A stretch of DNA of 64,000 nt from DASUPK01 sp963774305 (lineage in GTDB: Bacteria; Actinomycetota; Thermoleophilia; Solirubrobacterales; 70-9). Position numbers and translations under genes: made by a program. Under the pieces are notes generated by a model. The model searched no databases. It saw nothing but the letters and a program-made list of their open reading frames with translations, and was not told where the DNA came from. The DNA is taken from assembly GCA_963774305.1 (NCBI GenBank), contig CAVZEM010000009.1, positions 286,122-350,121 on the forward strand. The letters run 5' to 3'. Within the stretch, counting starts at the first letter, position 1, and each line of letters begins with the position of its first letter. This document shows, one piece after another, positions 39,158 to 48,427 of this stretch.

Positions 39158-40201
39158 TCACGGCTTCCCGCCCGTCAGGCTGACGAACGCGTTCCAGGAC
39201 AGCTTCGGGTCGAGGTCCGGGCTGAACAGGCCGGTGTGGTCGAACCAGATGGGCCCCGGCACGTCTCGCCACGAGTACCAGATGACGCCCGCGATGTTGA
39301 AGCGTCCACGGTTGGCGGCCATCAGCCCGTAGGTCTTCCGCAGGTACTTGGCCTGGCGTTGAGGCGAGACCGTCAGTGCGGTCGGCGGGTTGCCACCGGT
39401 GGCCCAGCCGATCTCCGTGATCCAGAGTGGCGTGCCCCTGTCCTTGAACCTGGACATGATCTTGCGCGTCTCCTTGACGGCCTCGAGGGCGTCATGCGGG
39501 GTCGTCGCGTAAGGGTGGACGGCCACCGCGTCGAAGAGGGACTTCGCCTTGCGCTGGTAGATCGCGGGCAGATAGCGATCGAGGTCGATGCCGTTCTTGA
39601 CCTGAGGCGTCCGGAAGAGCCCGGCCAGGACGACCTTGGCCGTGGGGTCGCCGCTCTTGATCCCGCCGCTGAACACCCGCAGCAGGCCGACGTACTGCTT
39701 TGCGCTCGGCTTCCGGTACCAGAAGCTCGGGGAGTTCACCTCGTTCCAGAGCTGCCAGTCGATGATCGGCAGCTTCGGGACGGTGGGATTGTCAGACCAG
39801 AAGGAGCCGTTGGCGCCGTATCGGGCTGCGGCGGCCTGGGCGAAGGCCCTGAAGTCCCCGAGATGCCGCTTCGAGGGCGGGTAGTTGTTCTTCGCGGCGG
39901 CCCAGGAGGGTGAGCTGTAGACCGTCGGCAGGACCCGGATGCCCTGCTCGGCCGCTGCGCCGATGATCGCGTCGTAATGGCTCCAGTCGAACGGGGAGGC
40001 GGGCGTCGGCTGGACCGCTCCCCAGACGAAGTTGATCCTCAGCGTTCCGACGTTGCCGGCGCCCATCCGGCCGATCTCGCCGGAGTCCGGATCGTTGGCG
40101 GGGATCACGCCGTAGAACGCGCGCGGAGCGCTGGCCTCGGCGGGGATGGCCGCCGCCAGGCAGATCAATAGCGTCGCCGCGATGACGAGTCCTCGTCGCA
40201 T
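39158..40201 (-). CDS. Secreted GH-A clan glycoside hydrolase (paralogue of 62864-63925)
   Basis: This 347-residue protein has a cleavable signal peptide (MRRGLVIAATLLICLAAAIP) and a TIM-barrel fold. The probable acid/base Glu is in WQLWNEVNSPSF and the nucleophile Glu in LWITEIGWATGG, the arrangement of cellulase/xylosidase-like GH-A families such as GH5 and GH39. Substrate unknown; processing of the envelope polysaccharide is a natural guess. A longer open frame exists upstream but runs into the preceding gene. The paralogue at the other end of the island shares the motifs DWSHYD and GVIWYS. Confidence 0.85.
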   Translation of the reverse strand: MRRGLVIAATLLICLAAAIPAEASAPRAFYGVIPANDPDSGEIGRMGAGNVGTLRINFVWGAVQPTPASPFDWSHYDAIIGAAAEQGIRVLPTVYSSPSWAAAKNNYPPSKRHLGDFRAFAQAAAARYGANGSFWSDNPTVPKLPIIDWQLWNEVNSPSFWYRKPSAKQYVGLLRVFSGGIKSGDPTAKVVLAGLFRTPQVKNGIDLDRYLPAIYQRKAKSLFDAVAVHPYATTPHDALEAVKETRKIMSRFKDRGTPLWITEIGWATGGNPPTALTVSPQRQAKYLRKTYGLMAANRGRFNIAGVIWYSWRDVPGPIWFDHTGLFSPDLDPKLSWNAFVSLTGGKP

Positions 40202-40214
40202 CTTGCGCTCGCGC

Positions 40215-40733
40215 CTAGGTGCCCTCGTCGCCGCCGGCGACGATCTCTCCATCCGGCGTCGGCCGAGCGTTGGGCCTGCGGCCGGGGTCGTCCCTGCGGG
40301 GCTCTCCTCCGCGATCGTCGCCTCCGCCATGCCTGCCCCTGAGCGTCATCCCGGCGGCCGCGACGATCACGCCGCCGACGATCAGGATGATGATCGGGGC
40401 GACCCCGGGGCCGCCGCCGGAGGAGTCGTCATTCGAGCTGGCTGGGGTCACCGCGGTCGTGTTCGTCTTGGCGGATTTTGCCTCACCGGCGTTCTTGTGG
40501 GGAGTGGTGCCGGTCGACGCGGGGGTCGTGCTGGTCGGGGTGGAGGTCGTGGTCGCCGAAGTGCCCGAAGTGCCGCTCGAGCCACCCGCCCCCGCTGACT
40601 TGTCGCCTGTCGCAGACGGCACCTTGGGCAGGTACTCCTGTCCGGATGGGGCCCCCGCGGCGGACGCAGCCATCACGGCGGCTGTGGCCGCCGCGAGGCA
40701 AATTCCCGCGAATGTCCTGCTGGTGGTCGTCAA
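40215..40733 (-). CDS. Thr/Ser-rich surface protein with C-terminal membrane anchor
   Basis: This 172-residue protein has a signal peptide (cut near AASAAGAPSG), a low-complexity Thr/Ser/Pro stretch (about residues 50-105) that looks like a glycosylated or cell-wall-spanning stalk, a hydrophobic segment (GVAPIIILIVGGVIVAAAGM) and a charged Arg/Asp/Gly tail. No sortase LPxTG motif is present. It is 13 bp upstream of the glycosidase gene on the same strand. Confidence 0.7.
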   Translation of the reverse strand: MTTTSRTFAGICLAAATAAVMAASAAGAPSGQEYLPKVPSATGDKSAGAGGSSGTSGTSATTTSTPTSTTPASTGTTPHKNAGEAKSAKTNTTAVTPASSNDDSSGGGPGVAPIIILIVGGVIVAAAGMTLRGRHGGGDDRGGEPRRDDPGRRPNARPTPDGEIVAGGDEGT

Positions 40734-40786
40734 AGCGAGTGGGGGGCGAAGATACTGAGTTCCTCAGGAAGCGCGCGGGGCCGGTA

Positions 40787-42658
40787 TTGGCAATAACGAT
40801 CAAACAACACGCGGGAGCGGGGCTCGTTGCGGCGGGCGCCATCGCGGCTGCCATGGCGACGGGCCTCTTCGAGCCCACCGGATACGCCGCCGCCTCGATC
40901 GTGATCTGGGCCGCGGTCATCGCGGGTCTTGTCGGCCGGGTGCTCCCTGCTGGTCCGGTTGGCGACACCGCCGCGATGGCGGGCCTCTGCCTGGCCGGCA
41001 CGGCGCTTCTCGCCACCGCGTCCGTCGCCTGGGCGAACGATCAGGGACGAGCGTTCGAGGAAGCAGTGAGGGTGTCGTTCTACCTCGGTCTGTTCACGCT
41101 GGCCGCCTGCACGGCGAGTCGCGGCGGGCGCAGCCAGTGGCTGGCCGGCCTCGCGATCGGGCTCGCGACGGTTTCGGTGATCGCAGTGCTCGCCTACCTT
41201 CAGCCCGGACTGCTGGGCAGCCAGCAGAGCGATATCCCGGATGCAGCGGGGCGGCTCTCCTATCCGATCGGATACTGGAACGGGCTGGCGGCCCTGTTGG
41301 CGGCGGCAGCGATCCTGCTCTGCTGGGCCGGGTGGAGCGCGCCGACCCGCGCTGTCCGGGCCGCGGCCACGGCTCTGATTCCGGTTGCCGGTGTCGGTAT
41401 CTGGCTCGCCGGCTCAAGGGGTGGCGGGGCAGCGGCGATCGCCGGGCTTGTGGTCCTGGTCGCCGCTTCACCCGATCGCCCGAAACAGGTGGTCGTGATC
41501 GCCCCCGCGCTGGCCGGGACGGCCGTGTTGATCCTCGCCGGCGCCCAGCTGGATCATCTGAGGAGCGGCGTGGTCGACTCGGCCCGCCGCGCGGATGGGG
41601 ACTGGATGTCGGCGATCACGCTGGGTGTCGTGCTGGCGACCGCCGCCGTCGCCTGGCTGTTGGATGGCCGGCGGCTTCGGCTGAACGTGACCAGGAGGGT
41701 GTGGGCCGCGGTCGGGGCGCTGGCGGCGGTCGTCGCGTTGGCGGGGATCGTGGCGGCGAACCCTGCGGAGAAGCTCCGAGAATTCAAGGAGACACCTCCG
41801 ACGAGCGCCGGGGTCGAGACCGGGGCGGGCGGGGTGAGCTCGCATGGCCGCTGGCAGTACTGGACCGCCGCGGTCGACGCCTTCGAGAGCGCTCCGGTGG
41901 AGGGGCTCGGGGCGGGCGGCTACGAGAACTACTGGGGGCAGCATGCGCCGGTGCTCCTGTATGCGCGCAATCCTCACTCCCTTCCCCTCCAGCAGGCCGC
42001 CGAGCTGGGGATCCCCGGCATCGCCCTGTTTGCCGGTTTCGTCGTTGCCGCTGGGATCGCGATTCGTCGTCGCCTCGCCGCTGGACGCGAGGGAGATCTG
42101 GGAGTCCTGGCGGCCGTTCTGGCAGCCGGCGCGATCGGCGCCTGCGTCGACTGGACCTGGGAGATCCCGGCCGCCTTCGGGCCCGCGGTGGTCTGCGCCG
42201 CCCTCCTGACGGCGTCGGCGCCGGCGCGCCGCATCGCGCGCGACGGCTACTGGCTCGGGGTCGCGGCCGTCGCGGCCGCCTGGATTGCCATGGTGGGGGG
42301 CGCCCTGGTCGTCCTCTCCGAGCTGGAGCTGAGGCAGAGCAGGGAAGCTGCCGCAGCGGGTCGCACCCAGGACGCCATCGACCGGGCCCGCGCGGCCCGC
42401 ACGGTGATGCCCTGGTCGGCGGAGCCATATACGCAACTCGCGCTGCTCGAAGAGCAGCGTGGCGACTTCCAGCAGGCGCTCAGCTACCTGAGCCAGGCCG
42501 AGGACCGCGACACCGACGACTGGCGCCTGGCCCTGATTGAGGCTAGGCTCCAAGCGGAGAGTGGAGATGGGTCTGCGGCCGGGACGGCCATCGACCGGGC
42601 ACACCGCCTGAGCCCATTCTCGCCCCTTCCATTCGGTGGGGTCGCCGGTCAGGGATGA
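40787..42658 (+). CDS. O-antigen ligase/polymerase-like membrane protein with TPR tail
   Basis: This protein of about 623 residues has roughly ten to twelve membrane segments. A large loop contains SHGRWQYWTAAVDAFESAPV followed by GLGAGGYENYW and RNPHSLPLQQAAELG, the signature of the Wzy/WaaL O-antigen polymerase-ligase family. The last 110 residues look like tetratricopeptide repeats (EPYTQLALLEEQRGDFQQAL). The start is uncertain: TTG 40787 is proposed, since no ATG or GTG suits the first membrane segment. It probably polymerises or ligates undecaprenyl-linked glycan outside the membrane. It overlaps the next gene (ATGA). Confidence 0.85.
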   Translation: MAITIKQHAGAGLVAAGAIAAAMATGLFEPTGYAAASIVIWAAVIAGLVGRVLPAGPVGDTAAMAGLCLAGTALLATASVAWANDQGRAFEEAVRVSFYLGLFTLAACTASRGGRSQWLAGLAIGLATVSVIAVLAYLQPGLLGSQQSDIPDAAGRLSYPIGYWNGLAALLAAAAILLCWAGWSAPTRAVRAAATALIPVAGVGIWLAGSRGGGAAAIAGLVVLVAASPDRPKQVVVIAPALAGTAVLILAGAQLDHLRSGVVDSARRADGDWMSAITLGVVLATAAVAWLLDGRRLRLNVTRRVWAAVGALAAVVALAGIVAANPAEKLREFKETPPTSAGVETGAGGVSSHGRWQYWTAAVDAFESAPVEGLGAGGYENYWGQHAPVLLYARNPHSLPLQQAAELGIPGIALFAGFVVAAGIAIRRRLAAGREGDLGVLAAVLAAGAIGACVDWTWEIPAAFGPAVVCAALLTASAPARRIARDGYWLGVAAVAAAWIAMVGGALVVLSELELRQSREAAAAGRTQDAIDRARAARTVMPWSAEPYTQLALLEEQRGDFQQALSYLSQAEDRDTDDWRLALIEARLQAESGDGSAAGTAIDRAHRLSPFSPLPFGGVAGQG

Positions 42659-44067
42659 GCGAAGAGAAGATGACAACGACGGTGGGCCGGGCGTCGGCCC
42701 AGGCGCCGCCGGCCGAGCGGAGCTTTCGCGACGCCGAATTGGTGCGAAGTGCGCTCGTGGCGGCCTCTGCGCGTCGCTCGAACGCACCCAGGTGGTGGCG
42801 CGACGCGCGGCGCAGGCGGCTGCTCGCACTCGCTGATTGCTGCTCAGTGGGTCTCGGCCTCGCGATCGCCCTGCCTCCCCAGCGAGCGATCTGGATGCTC
42901 GCCTTCCTTCCGATCTGGGTCCTGATCGCAAAGCTGGCCGGGCTCTACGACGCCGATCATCGTTCGATGCGCCACCTGACGGTGGACGAGTCTCCGGCGA
43001 TCTTCGCCTGGGGACTGATCGGGGCCGTGGCCGCCGGACTGCTTGGCGGACTCACTCCGGCCGGGACGATGACCACCGCCCAGCTGGCGCTGGTGGCCGG
43101 GATCACGATCGTCGCCGATGTCGCCCTGCGGGTGATCGCGCGGGCCGTGTGGCGGGTGAGCACCCCCCGCGAGCTCGTCCTGATCGTGGGAACGGACCGG
43201 CTGGCTCATGCCATGCGCCGCAAGGTGGCGCTGTTCGACGACCTGCACATGGAGGCCGTGAACGCCGCGGACCCCGCCGCCGGGATCGACCGGGTGGTGC
43301 TGGCCCACGAGAGAATCGACGCTCGGGAGATCGCGGTGATCACAGAGCTCTGTCACCGCTACGAGGCGAAGCTCAGCCTCGTCTCGCCCCTGCGCGGGCA
43401 GGCGACGCCCCATCGAATCTCTCGGCTGGCCGAGCTGCCGATCTTCGAGTACCTGACCTCCGATGTCTCGCGCTCGACTCTGATGCTGAAGCGGGCGCTC
43501 GACCTGATCGTCGGCGTGCCGCTCGCCCTGATCACGGCTCCGCTGTTCCCGGTGATCGCCCTGGCGATCTGGCTGGAGGACCGCGGGCCGGTCTTCTTCG
43601 CGCAGCAGCGCGCCGGCCTGCACGGTGCTCCATTCCGCCTGCTCAAGTTCCGGACCATGCACGTCGGTGCGGATCGGTCCCTCGAGGACCTCCTCGACGA
43701 GCTGCCCGAGCCGATGTTCAAGTTCCGCCGCGACCCCCGGGTGACCCGGGTCGGACGGGTGCTGCGCAGGCTCAGCCTGGACGAGCTGCCCCAGATCTGG
43801 AACCTGATCCGGGGCGACATGAGCCTCGTGGGACCGCGCCCCGAGCAACTGGAGCTGGTCGAGCGTTACAGCCCGGAGCACCGCTTCAGGCTGGACGTCA
43901 AGCCCGGCCTGACCGGGCCCATGCAGGTGCACGGACGCGGGGAGCTCACCTTCGAGGAGCGGCTCGCGGTGGAGCTCGACTACGTGGAGAACATCTCCAT
44001 CGGGCGTGATCTGCGGATCCTCGCCCTCACCCCGATCTCGGTGATCACCGGGATCGGCGCGTTCTGA
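42655..44067 (+). CDS. Polyprenyl glycosylphosphotransferase (initiating sugar transferase)
   Basis: This 470-residue protein of the WcaJ/WbaP type has an N-terminal membrane block (about residues 65-160), a Rossmann-like middle and the catalytic bacterial sugar transferase domain from about residue 280. Family motifs include KRALDLIVGVPLALITAPLF, PFRLLKFRTM and LSLDELPQIWNLIRGDMSLV followed by GPRPE. It attaches the first sugar phosphate to undecaprenyl phosphate and so starts the repeat unit. It overlaps the polymerase-like gene at its start and a convergent GT gene at its end. Confidence 0.93.
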   Translation: MSEEKMTTTVGRASAQAPPAERSFRDAELVRSALVAASARRSNAPRWWRDARRRRLLALADCCSVGLGLAIALPPQRAIWMLAFLPIWVLIAKLAGLYDADHRSMRHLTVDESPAIFAWGLIGAVAAGLLGGLTPAGTMTTAQLALVAGITIVADVALRVIARAVWRVSTPRELVLIVGTDRLAHAMRRKVALFDDLHMEAVNAADPAAGIDRVVLAHERIDAREIAVITELCHRYEAKLSLVSPLRGQATPHRISRLAELPIFEYLTSDVSRSTLMLKRALDLIVGVPLALITAPLFPVIALAIWLEDRGPVFFAQQRAGLHGAPFRLLKFRTMHVGADRSLEDLLDELPEPMFKFRRDPRVTRVGRVLRRLSLDELPQIWNLIRGDMSLVGPRPEQLELVERYSPEHRFRLDVKPGLTGPMQVHGRGELTFEERLAVELDYVENISIGRDLRILALTPISVITGIGAF

Positions 44068-44941
44068 GCCGGCCCAGGGGCCTGAGCAGCGATGCGGCGA
44101 GGGACCCCGCCAGCCTGAGGGCGATCCCGGCGTAGACCACGAGGTTGACGGCCCACGAGCGCTCGGCGGCATAGTGCTTTCGGTAGAAGCGGAACATGCC
44201 GCGATGGAAGGCCCAGACCAGGCGCGGTGAGCGCCCGCCGGCCGTGGTCCCGCCCTTGACGTGCTCGACCACGGCGGCCGGCTCGTACCAGCTGGTCCAG
44301 CCTGCCCGGGCGAGCCGGTAGGAGAGGTCCAGGTCCTCCATGTACATCCAGTAGCCCTCGTCGAACCCGCCGGCCGCCTCGAACGCGTCGCGCCGGATCA
44401 GCATGAAGGCGCCGTTGACCGAGTCGACCGGGCCGGACTCGACCTCCGGCGCGCGGTAGTCGGCGAGCCTGCCGCTCGCCCTGGGCCGGCGGCCGATTCC
44501 CGAGAAGTGGCCCAGCGCACTCAGCGGGGTCGGAAAGGAGCGCTTCGACGCATGATCGAGGGAGCCGTCCCGGCGCAGGAGGCGGGGCCCGACGATGGCG
44601 GCCTCCGGATGCGCCTCCATCGTGGCGAGCCCCGTGTCGAGGGCGCCGGCGGTGACCGCGGTGTCGGGATTGAGCGCGAGTACGAACGGTGAGTCGCCCC
44701 GCCGGGCGCCCAGGTTCGTGGCGGCGGCGAAACCCAGGTTGGTCGGCGAGCCGACCAGGTCGACCTCCGGGAAATCCGAGGCGACCATCTCCTCCGTCCC
44801 GTCCTCGGAATCGTTGTCCACCACGACCACCGTCATCGGGACCGACGGCGGGTGTGCCCGCAGGGCGTCGAGACAGGCGCGCAGCAGCTCGCGGCAGCGG
44901 TAGGAGACGATCACGACGTCGAGGCCGGGGGCGCCGCTCAC
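44045..44941 (-). CDS. Glycosyltransferase family 2 (WbbL-like)
   Basis: This 298-residue GT2 protein has the N-terminal fold DVVIVSYRCRELLRACLDAL, the motif VVVDNDSEDGTEEM, the DxD-like FVLALNPDTAV and the acceptor loop YWMYMEDLDLSYRLARAG. These are typical of rhamnosyltransferases acting on a lipid-linked sugar. The C-terminus carries a hydrophobic, basic segment. It overlaps the initiating transferase gene by 23 bp in convergent orientation. Confidence 0.9.
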   Translation of the reverse strand: MSGAPGLDVVIVSYRCRELLRACLDALRAHPPSVPMTVVVVDNDSEDGTEEMVASDFPEVDLVGSPTNLGFAAATNLGARRGDSPFVLALNPDTAVTAGALDTGLATMEAHPEAAIVGPRLLRRDGSLDHASKRSFPTPLSALGHFSGIGRRPRASGRLADYRAPEVESGPVDSVNGAFMLIRRDAFEAAGGFDEGYWMYMEDLDLSYRLARAGWTSWYEPAAVVEHVKGGTTAGGRSPRLVWAFHRGMFRFYRKHYAAERSWAVNLVVYAGIALRLAGSLAASLLRPLGRLRTRRSR

Positions 44942-44950
44942 CGTCTCAGG

Positions 44951-46429
44951 CTAATAGCCCGGGGGAGCGGGTGGGATGCTCGCGTCGCGCGGCAGGAAGC
45001 GTGAGGGGTGGCTTCGCCCGAAGGTCCAGGCGGAGACCGCCCGCCGGCTGGCAAGCGCGTACGCGAAGGAGAGCTCGCGGTCGAGCGTCTCGTCGCGACC
45101 CCAGAGCCTCCTCGTCCGCCGCCCCAGGAGCCAGGCGATGCCGGTCACTCCGCGATCCGCGTCGAGGAGGCGTCGCAGCGTCCTGCGCTTTCGGGACGAC
45201 ATTCGATCCCAGGAGCGGAGCCGCAGCACCTGGTCGAAGAGAAGGTGCTGATGCCACTTGTAGTAGTAGGCGATCCTCGATCCATCGCCCGGATTACGGA
45301 GCCTCTTCAGCAACTGCCTGCCGACGGACTCGCGGAGCTTGTTCGCCTCGGTATGGCCGATGACGGCGCCCTCGTGCTGGACGTAGTCGTACAGAGGCGC
45401 ATCCACGTACTCGATCCTCCCGTGGGCCATGGCCACGATCGCCAGCCAGTGATCGTGGAAGGCATTGCCGAACTTCGGCGGCAGTGGCAGGACGTACTCG
45501 AGGAGGTCGCGGCGGAAGAGAGAGGCGGCCCCGGTGACGGTGTTGGCGAGCAGCAGCGAGGCGAAGTTCGTGAAGTTCGTGCTGCGGACCGTCCAGTAGG
45601 AGGGCACGATGACGTCGCCGGCCGGGCTCACCACCCGGGCGTCGCTGTAGGCGAGCTGGGCGTCCCCGATCGCGCCCAGGAGCCGCTCGAGCTTCTCTGG
45701 GTACCAGCGATCGTCCTGGTCGCAGAGCGTGACGAAATCTGCGGACCGGGGAGTCATCGACATCGCCCTCTCGAAGTTCCCGTAGAACCCGAGGCGCTCC
45801 GCGGAGCGGGAGATGACGAAGCGCGGGTCCCCGCCGACGGCTGAGACCAGCCGATCGAAGTCCTCCGGCCGCGAGCAGTCGTCGCTGATCAGGCACACCC
45901 AGTTGCGGTGCGTCTGCTCGCGGATCGAGTCGAGCTGCCGATGGAGCAGCTCCTCGGGCGGGTTGTAGGTCGCCATGCAGATCGCGACGCGCGCGCCGCC
46001 GCTCTCCGGGAATCGGACCTCGCCGGTCTCCGGTGGCACCGCGAGTCCGGCCGATGCGGCCAGCTCGCCCAGCGGAGCCGTGACCGCGCGGCCATCCCGG
46101 AGCTTCAGCACGGCGGCCAGCTCGAGACGCTGCTCGCCGGAGACGGGCGTCAGGTCGAGCAGGGCCACAAAGCCGCTTCGGTAGGCCTGTGGACCCGCGG
46201 GGTCCCCGCCGTCGTGGCGGGAGTAGACGTCGGCGCGGGGCAGCCCGAAATGCTCGACCTCCTGCCGGGAGTCGCCGACCTGGATCGCGAGGTCCTCCGT
46301 CCGTTCGTGACGGTGGTAGCAGTACCCGGCGATCACGAACGCGTTGCCCTTGCCGACCGCGACCCGTTCGGGCGGGCGAATCTCGAGCTCAGCGACGGTG
46401 TCCCGGGTGTGGCGTTCGGCGACTTCCAC
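44951..46429 (-). CDS. Large glycosyltransferase family 2 protein with N-terminal accessory domain
   Basis: This 492-residue protein has an N-terminal domain of about 140 residues (beta-rich, GNAFVIAGYCYHRHERTEDL), followed by a GT2 domain: RVAICMATYNPPEELLHRQL, SDDCSRPEDFD, then VTLCDQDDRWYPEKLE with the DxD-type motif. A basic helical tail of about 120 residues follows. The N-terminal domain may bind glycan. Start GTG 46429. It lies between the GT at 44045 and the methyltransferase-like gene at 46490, which is divergent. Confidence 0.88.
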   Translation of the reverse strand: MEVAERHTRDTVAELEIRPPERVAVGKGNAFVIAGYCYHRHERTEDLAIQVGDSRQEVEHFGLPRADVYSRHDGGDPAGPQAYRSGFVALLDLTPVSGEQRLELAAVLKLRDGRAVTAPLGELAASAGLAVPPETGEVRFPESGGARVAICMATYNPPEELLHRQLDSIREQTHRNWVCLISDDCSRPEDFDRLVSAVGGDPRFVISRSAERLGFYGNFERAMSMTPRSADFVTLCDQDDRWYPEKLERLLGAIGDAQLAYSDARVVSPAGDVIVPSYWTVRSTNFTNFASLLLANTVTGAASLFRRDLLEYVLPLPPKFGNAFHDHWLAIVAMAHGRIEYVDAPLYDYVQHEGAVIGHTEANKLRESVGRQLLKRLRNPGDGSRIAYYYKWHQHLLFDQVLRLRSWDRMSSRKRRTLRRLLDADRGVTGIAWLLGRRTRRLWGRDETLDRELSFAYALASRRAVSAWTFGRSHPSRFLPRDASIPPAPPGY

Positions 46430-46489
46430 GACCAGCCAGTATCGGCCAGGGTCGGGGTCCCGTGTGAGCCGCCTCTAGACTCGCCGCTG

Positions 46490-47413
46490 ATGGCGGACGG
46501 CGGCGCCCCGCAAGACTGGGACTTCACCCTCCTGCCGTTCGCCGCCCTCATCCTTCGCCTGCTGGATGCGGTCGGGGCCGAGGCGGTGGTGGAGGTCGGG
46601 GCCGACAGGGGCGACTTCACGGCGGAGCTGCTCGCGTGGGGGGAACGCGGCGGACGGAGGGTCACCGCAATCGACCCAGAACCCGCACCCGAGCTGCTGA
46701 AGCTGGTTGAGCGTCGTCCCGAGCTGAACCTGATCCGCCAGCCGAGCCCGGAAGCCCTTGGGGAGGTCCTGCCCGCCGGGGCGATCATCCTCGACGGCGA
46801 CCACAACTACTGGACCCTGAGCGGGGAGCTGCGGGCGATCGCTGACCGCTCCGAGGGGGCGGACCTGCCGCTCCTGCTCCTGCACGACATCGGCTGGCCA
46901 CACTCACGCCGCGACACCTACTACGCGCCCGATCGTGTCCCGGAGGAGCACCGCCAGCCACTGGCCCAGGACGCCCTGGTGACGCCGGGCAACTCGGGGA
47001 CCGCCTCGGAGGGGATCCGCTTCGGGTGGGCCGCCGAGCGTGAGGGTGGTCCCGGAAACGGGATCCTGACCGCCGTGGAGGACTTTCTCGCCGAGAGAGA
47101 CGGGCTGAGGCTCGCGGTCGTCCCCGCCTTCTTCGGGCTCGGTGTGCTCTGGCCCGAGGACGCCCCGTGGGCGGACGCGGTGGCTGGGATCGTCGACCCC
47201 TGGGACTCGGCTCCTCTGCTGGCGCGCCTGGAGGAGGTCCGGATCGCTCAGGTGGTGAACCGCACCAGGATGAACCGCCAGCAGGAGCTGCTCCGCAACA
47301 TGCTCAACTCGAGGGCGTTCACGGTCGCGGAGCGCATCGCCGCCATCCGCGGCAAGGGGACTACGCCCTTCTCTCGCGAGCGGATCAGGCGCGCTCTGGG
47401 CGACTCGCCGTAG
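46490..47413 (+). CDS. SAM-methyltransferase-like protein, copy A of the mirror module
   Basis: This 307-residue protein has a Rossmann-type SAM fold: VVEVGADRGDFTAELLAWG is motif I, and the acidic motif II follows in TAIDPEPAPE. The metal-type segment IILDGDHNYWTLSGELRAI resembles class I methyltransferases of the MT24 type. A C-terminal basic helical extension ends the protein. It is a clear paralogue of the protein at 51974-52837 (shared DGDHNxYTL, VPAFFGLGVLWPEDA and EHRQPL). It overlaps the convergent glycosyltransferase gene by 29 bp. Confidence 0.82.
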   Translation: MADGGAPQDWDFTLLPFAALILRLLDAVGAEAVVEVGADRGDFTAELLAWGERGGRRVTAIDPEPAPELLKLVERRPELNLIRQPSPEALGEVLPAGAIILDGDHNYWTLSGELRAIADRSEGADLPLLLLHDIGWPHSRRDTYYAPDRVPEEHRQPLAQDALVTPGNSGTASEGIRFGWAAEREGGPGNGILTAVEDFLAERDGLRLAVVPAFFGLGVLWPEDAPWADAVAGIVDPWDSAPLLARLEEVRIAQVVNRTRMNRQQELLRNMLNSRAFTVAERIAAIRGKGTTPFSRERIRRALGDSP

Positions 47414-48357
47414 GAAGCTCGGCTCGGGCGGGCACGACCCCCTCGCCGAGGCTGCGGTAGGAGGTGTCGCGGGGATGGCGAATCTTCCGAGCGATGCGCC
47501 CGAGCCCGCGTAGCGGACCGGCCCACCGCCAGCTCTTGCTGCGCTGCATCTGATGCAGATCCTCGGAGAGCCTCGTGATGTAGTGCTCGGCGAGTCGCAG
47601 CTGGACGCGCATCGCCTCGAGCTCCGCCTCCGTGCGGCGGGCCCGCTGCTTCCAGTCGATCCCGGTCTCGTCGGAGAACCTGCCCTCCCACTTGTCCGCG
47701 ATCCTCATGTGGGCGGCCACCCAGGCTTCCTGGTCGCCGATCAGGTCGAGCGGGTGATGGTGGATCGCCCGGAAGTCCGTCGTCACCACCTTCTTGCCCG
47801 GCCGCTCTCGCCTGGAAGCAGATGTCGAGGTCGTAGCCGTGGAGGAGCCCGAGTGACTCGTCGAAGCGCAGCTCCCTGACGGCCCAGGGCGACATGACGA
47901 TGATGAAGCCGTCGATCACGTCCACCTCGCCGGTCGTGGCGTACGACGGGGCCCGGTCGACGTGCCAGGAGAGGCCGGGGATCTCACCACCGCCCATCTC
48001 CTGATAGCGGTGGGAGAAGCTCGCCCAGGTGACCATGCCCTCCCACCAGGAGATGTTGCGGACGCCGAGGGCGCCCGCACAGCCGACGATCGCGACCTCG
48101 GGATCGCCGAGAGCGCTGCGGATCTTGGCGCAGAAATCGGGGTCGATGATCTCAGCGTCCTGATGCAGCAGGACCAGCGCCTCGAGGTCGTCGTGCTTGG
48201 CGGCCATCTCCATCAGCACGTTGTAGGCACGGAAGATCGACCCACCGCTCTGGTGGGAGAGCACCTCCGAGTCGGGCTCCGCGACCCGCCGGATCCCGGG
48301 GGCCGCGTAGCTCTCGTAGAGGCGCCCGTTCGTGATTGGGCATCCGAAGGCGATCAT
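47385..48357 (-). pseudogene. Glycosyltransferase-like gene with single-base frameshift, copy A of the mirror module
   Basis: The N-terminal part (from ATG 48357, MIAFGCPITNGRLYESYAAP) and the C-terminal part lie in different frames. They align end to end with the intact paralogue at 51058-51990. The switch is at the CCC run 47797-47799: removing one base restores AAGKKVVTTDFRAIHHHPLD. The body carries LVLLHQDAEIIDPDFC and EVAIVGCAGALGVR, a pattern like the Glyco_tranf_2_5 group. The tail has a coiled coil and the SKSWRWAGPLRGL motif common in O-antigen glycosyltransferases. The frameshift may be real or a sequencing error. Confidence 0.8.
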
Positions 48358-48427
48358 CGGCCGCTCAGAAGGTACCGCCTGCCTCGCGCTCAACCCACGA
48401 GCCCGGGCAGTGGGGCAGACTAGGCGC

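Noticed and set aside
47248..47790. Long C-terminal extension of the glycosyltransferase at 48357 in its first frame
   Set aside because: After the frameshift this frame is Arg/Gly/Pro-rich and unrelated to the intact paralogue, whereas the alternative frame aligns with it.
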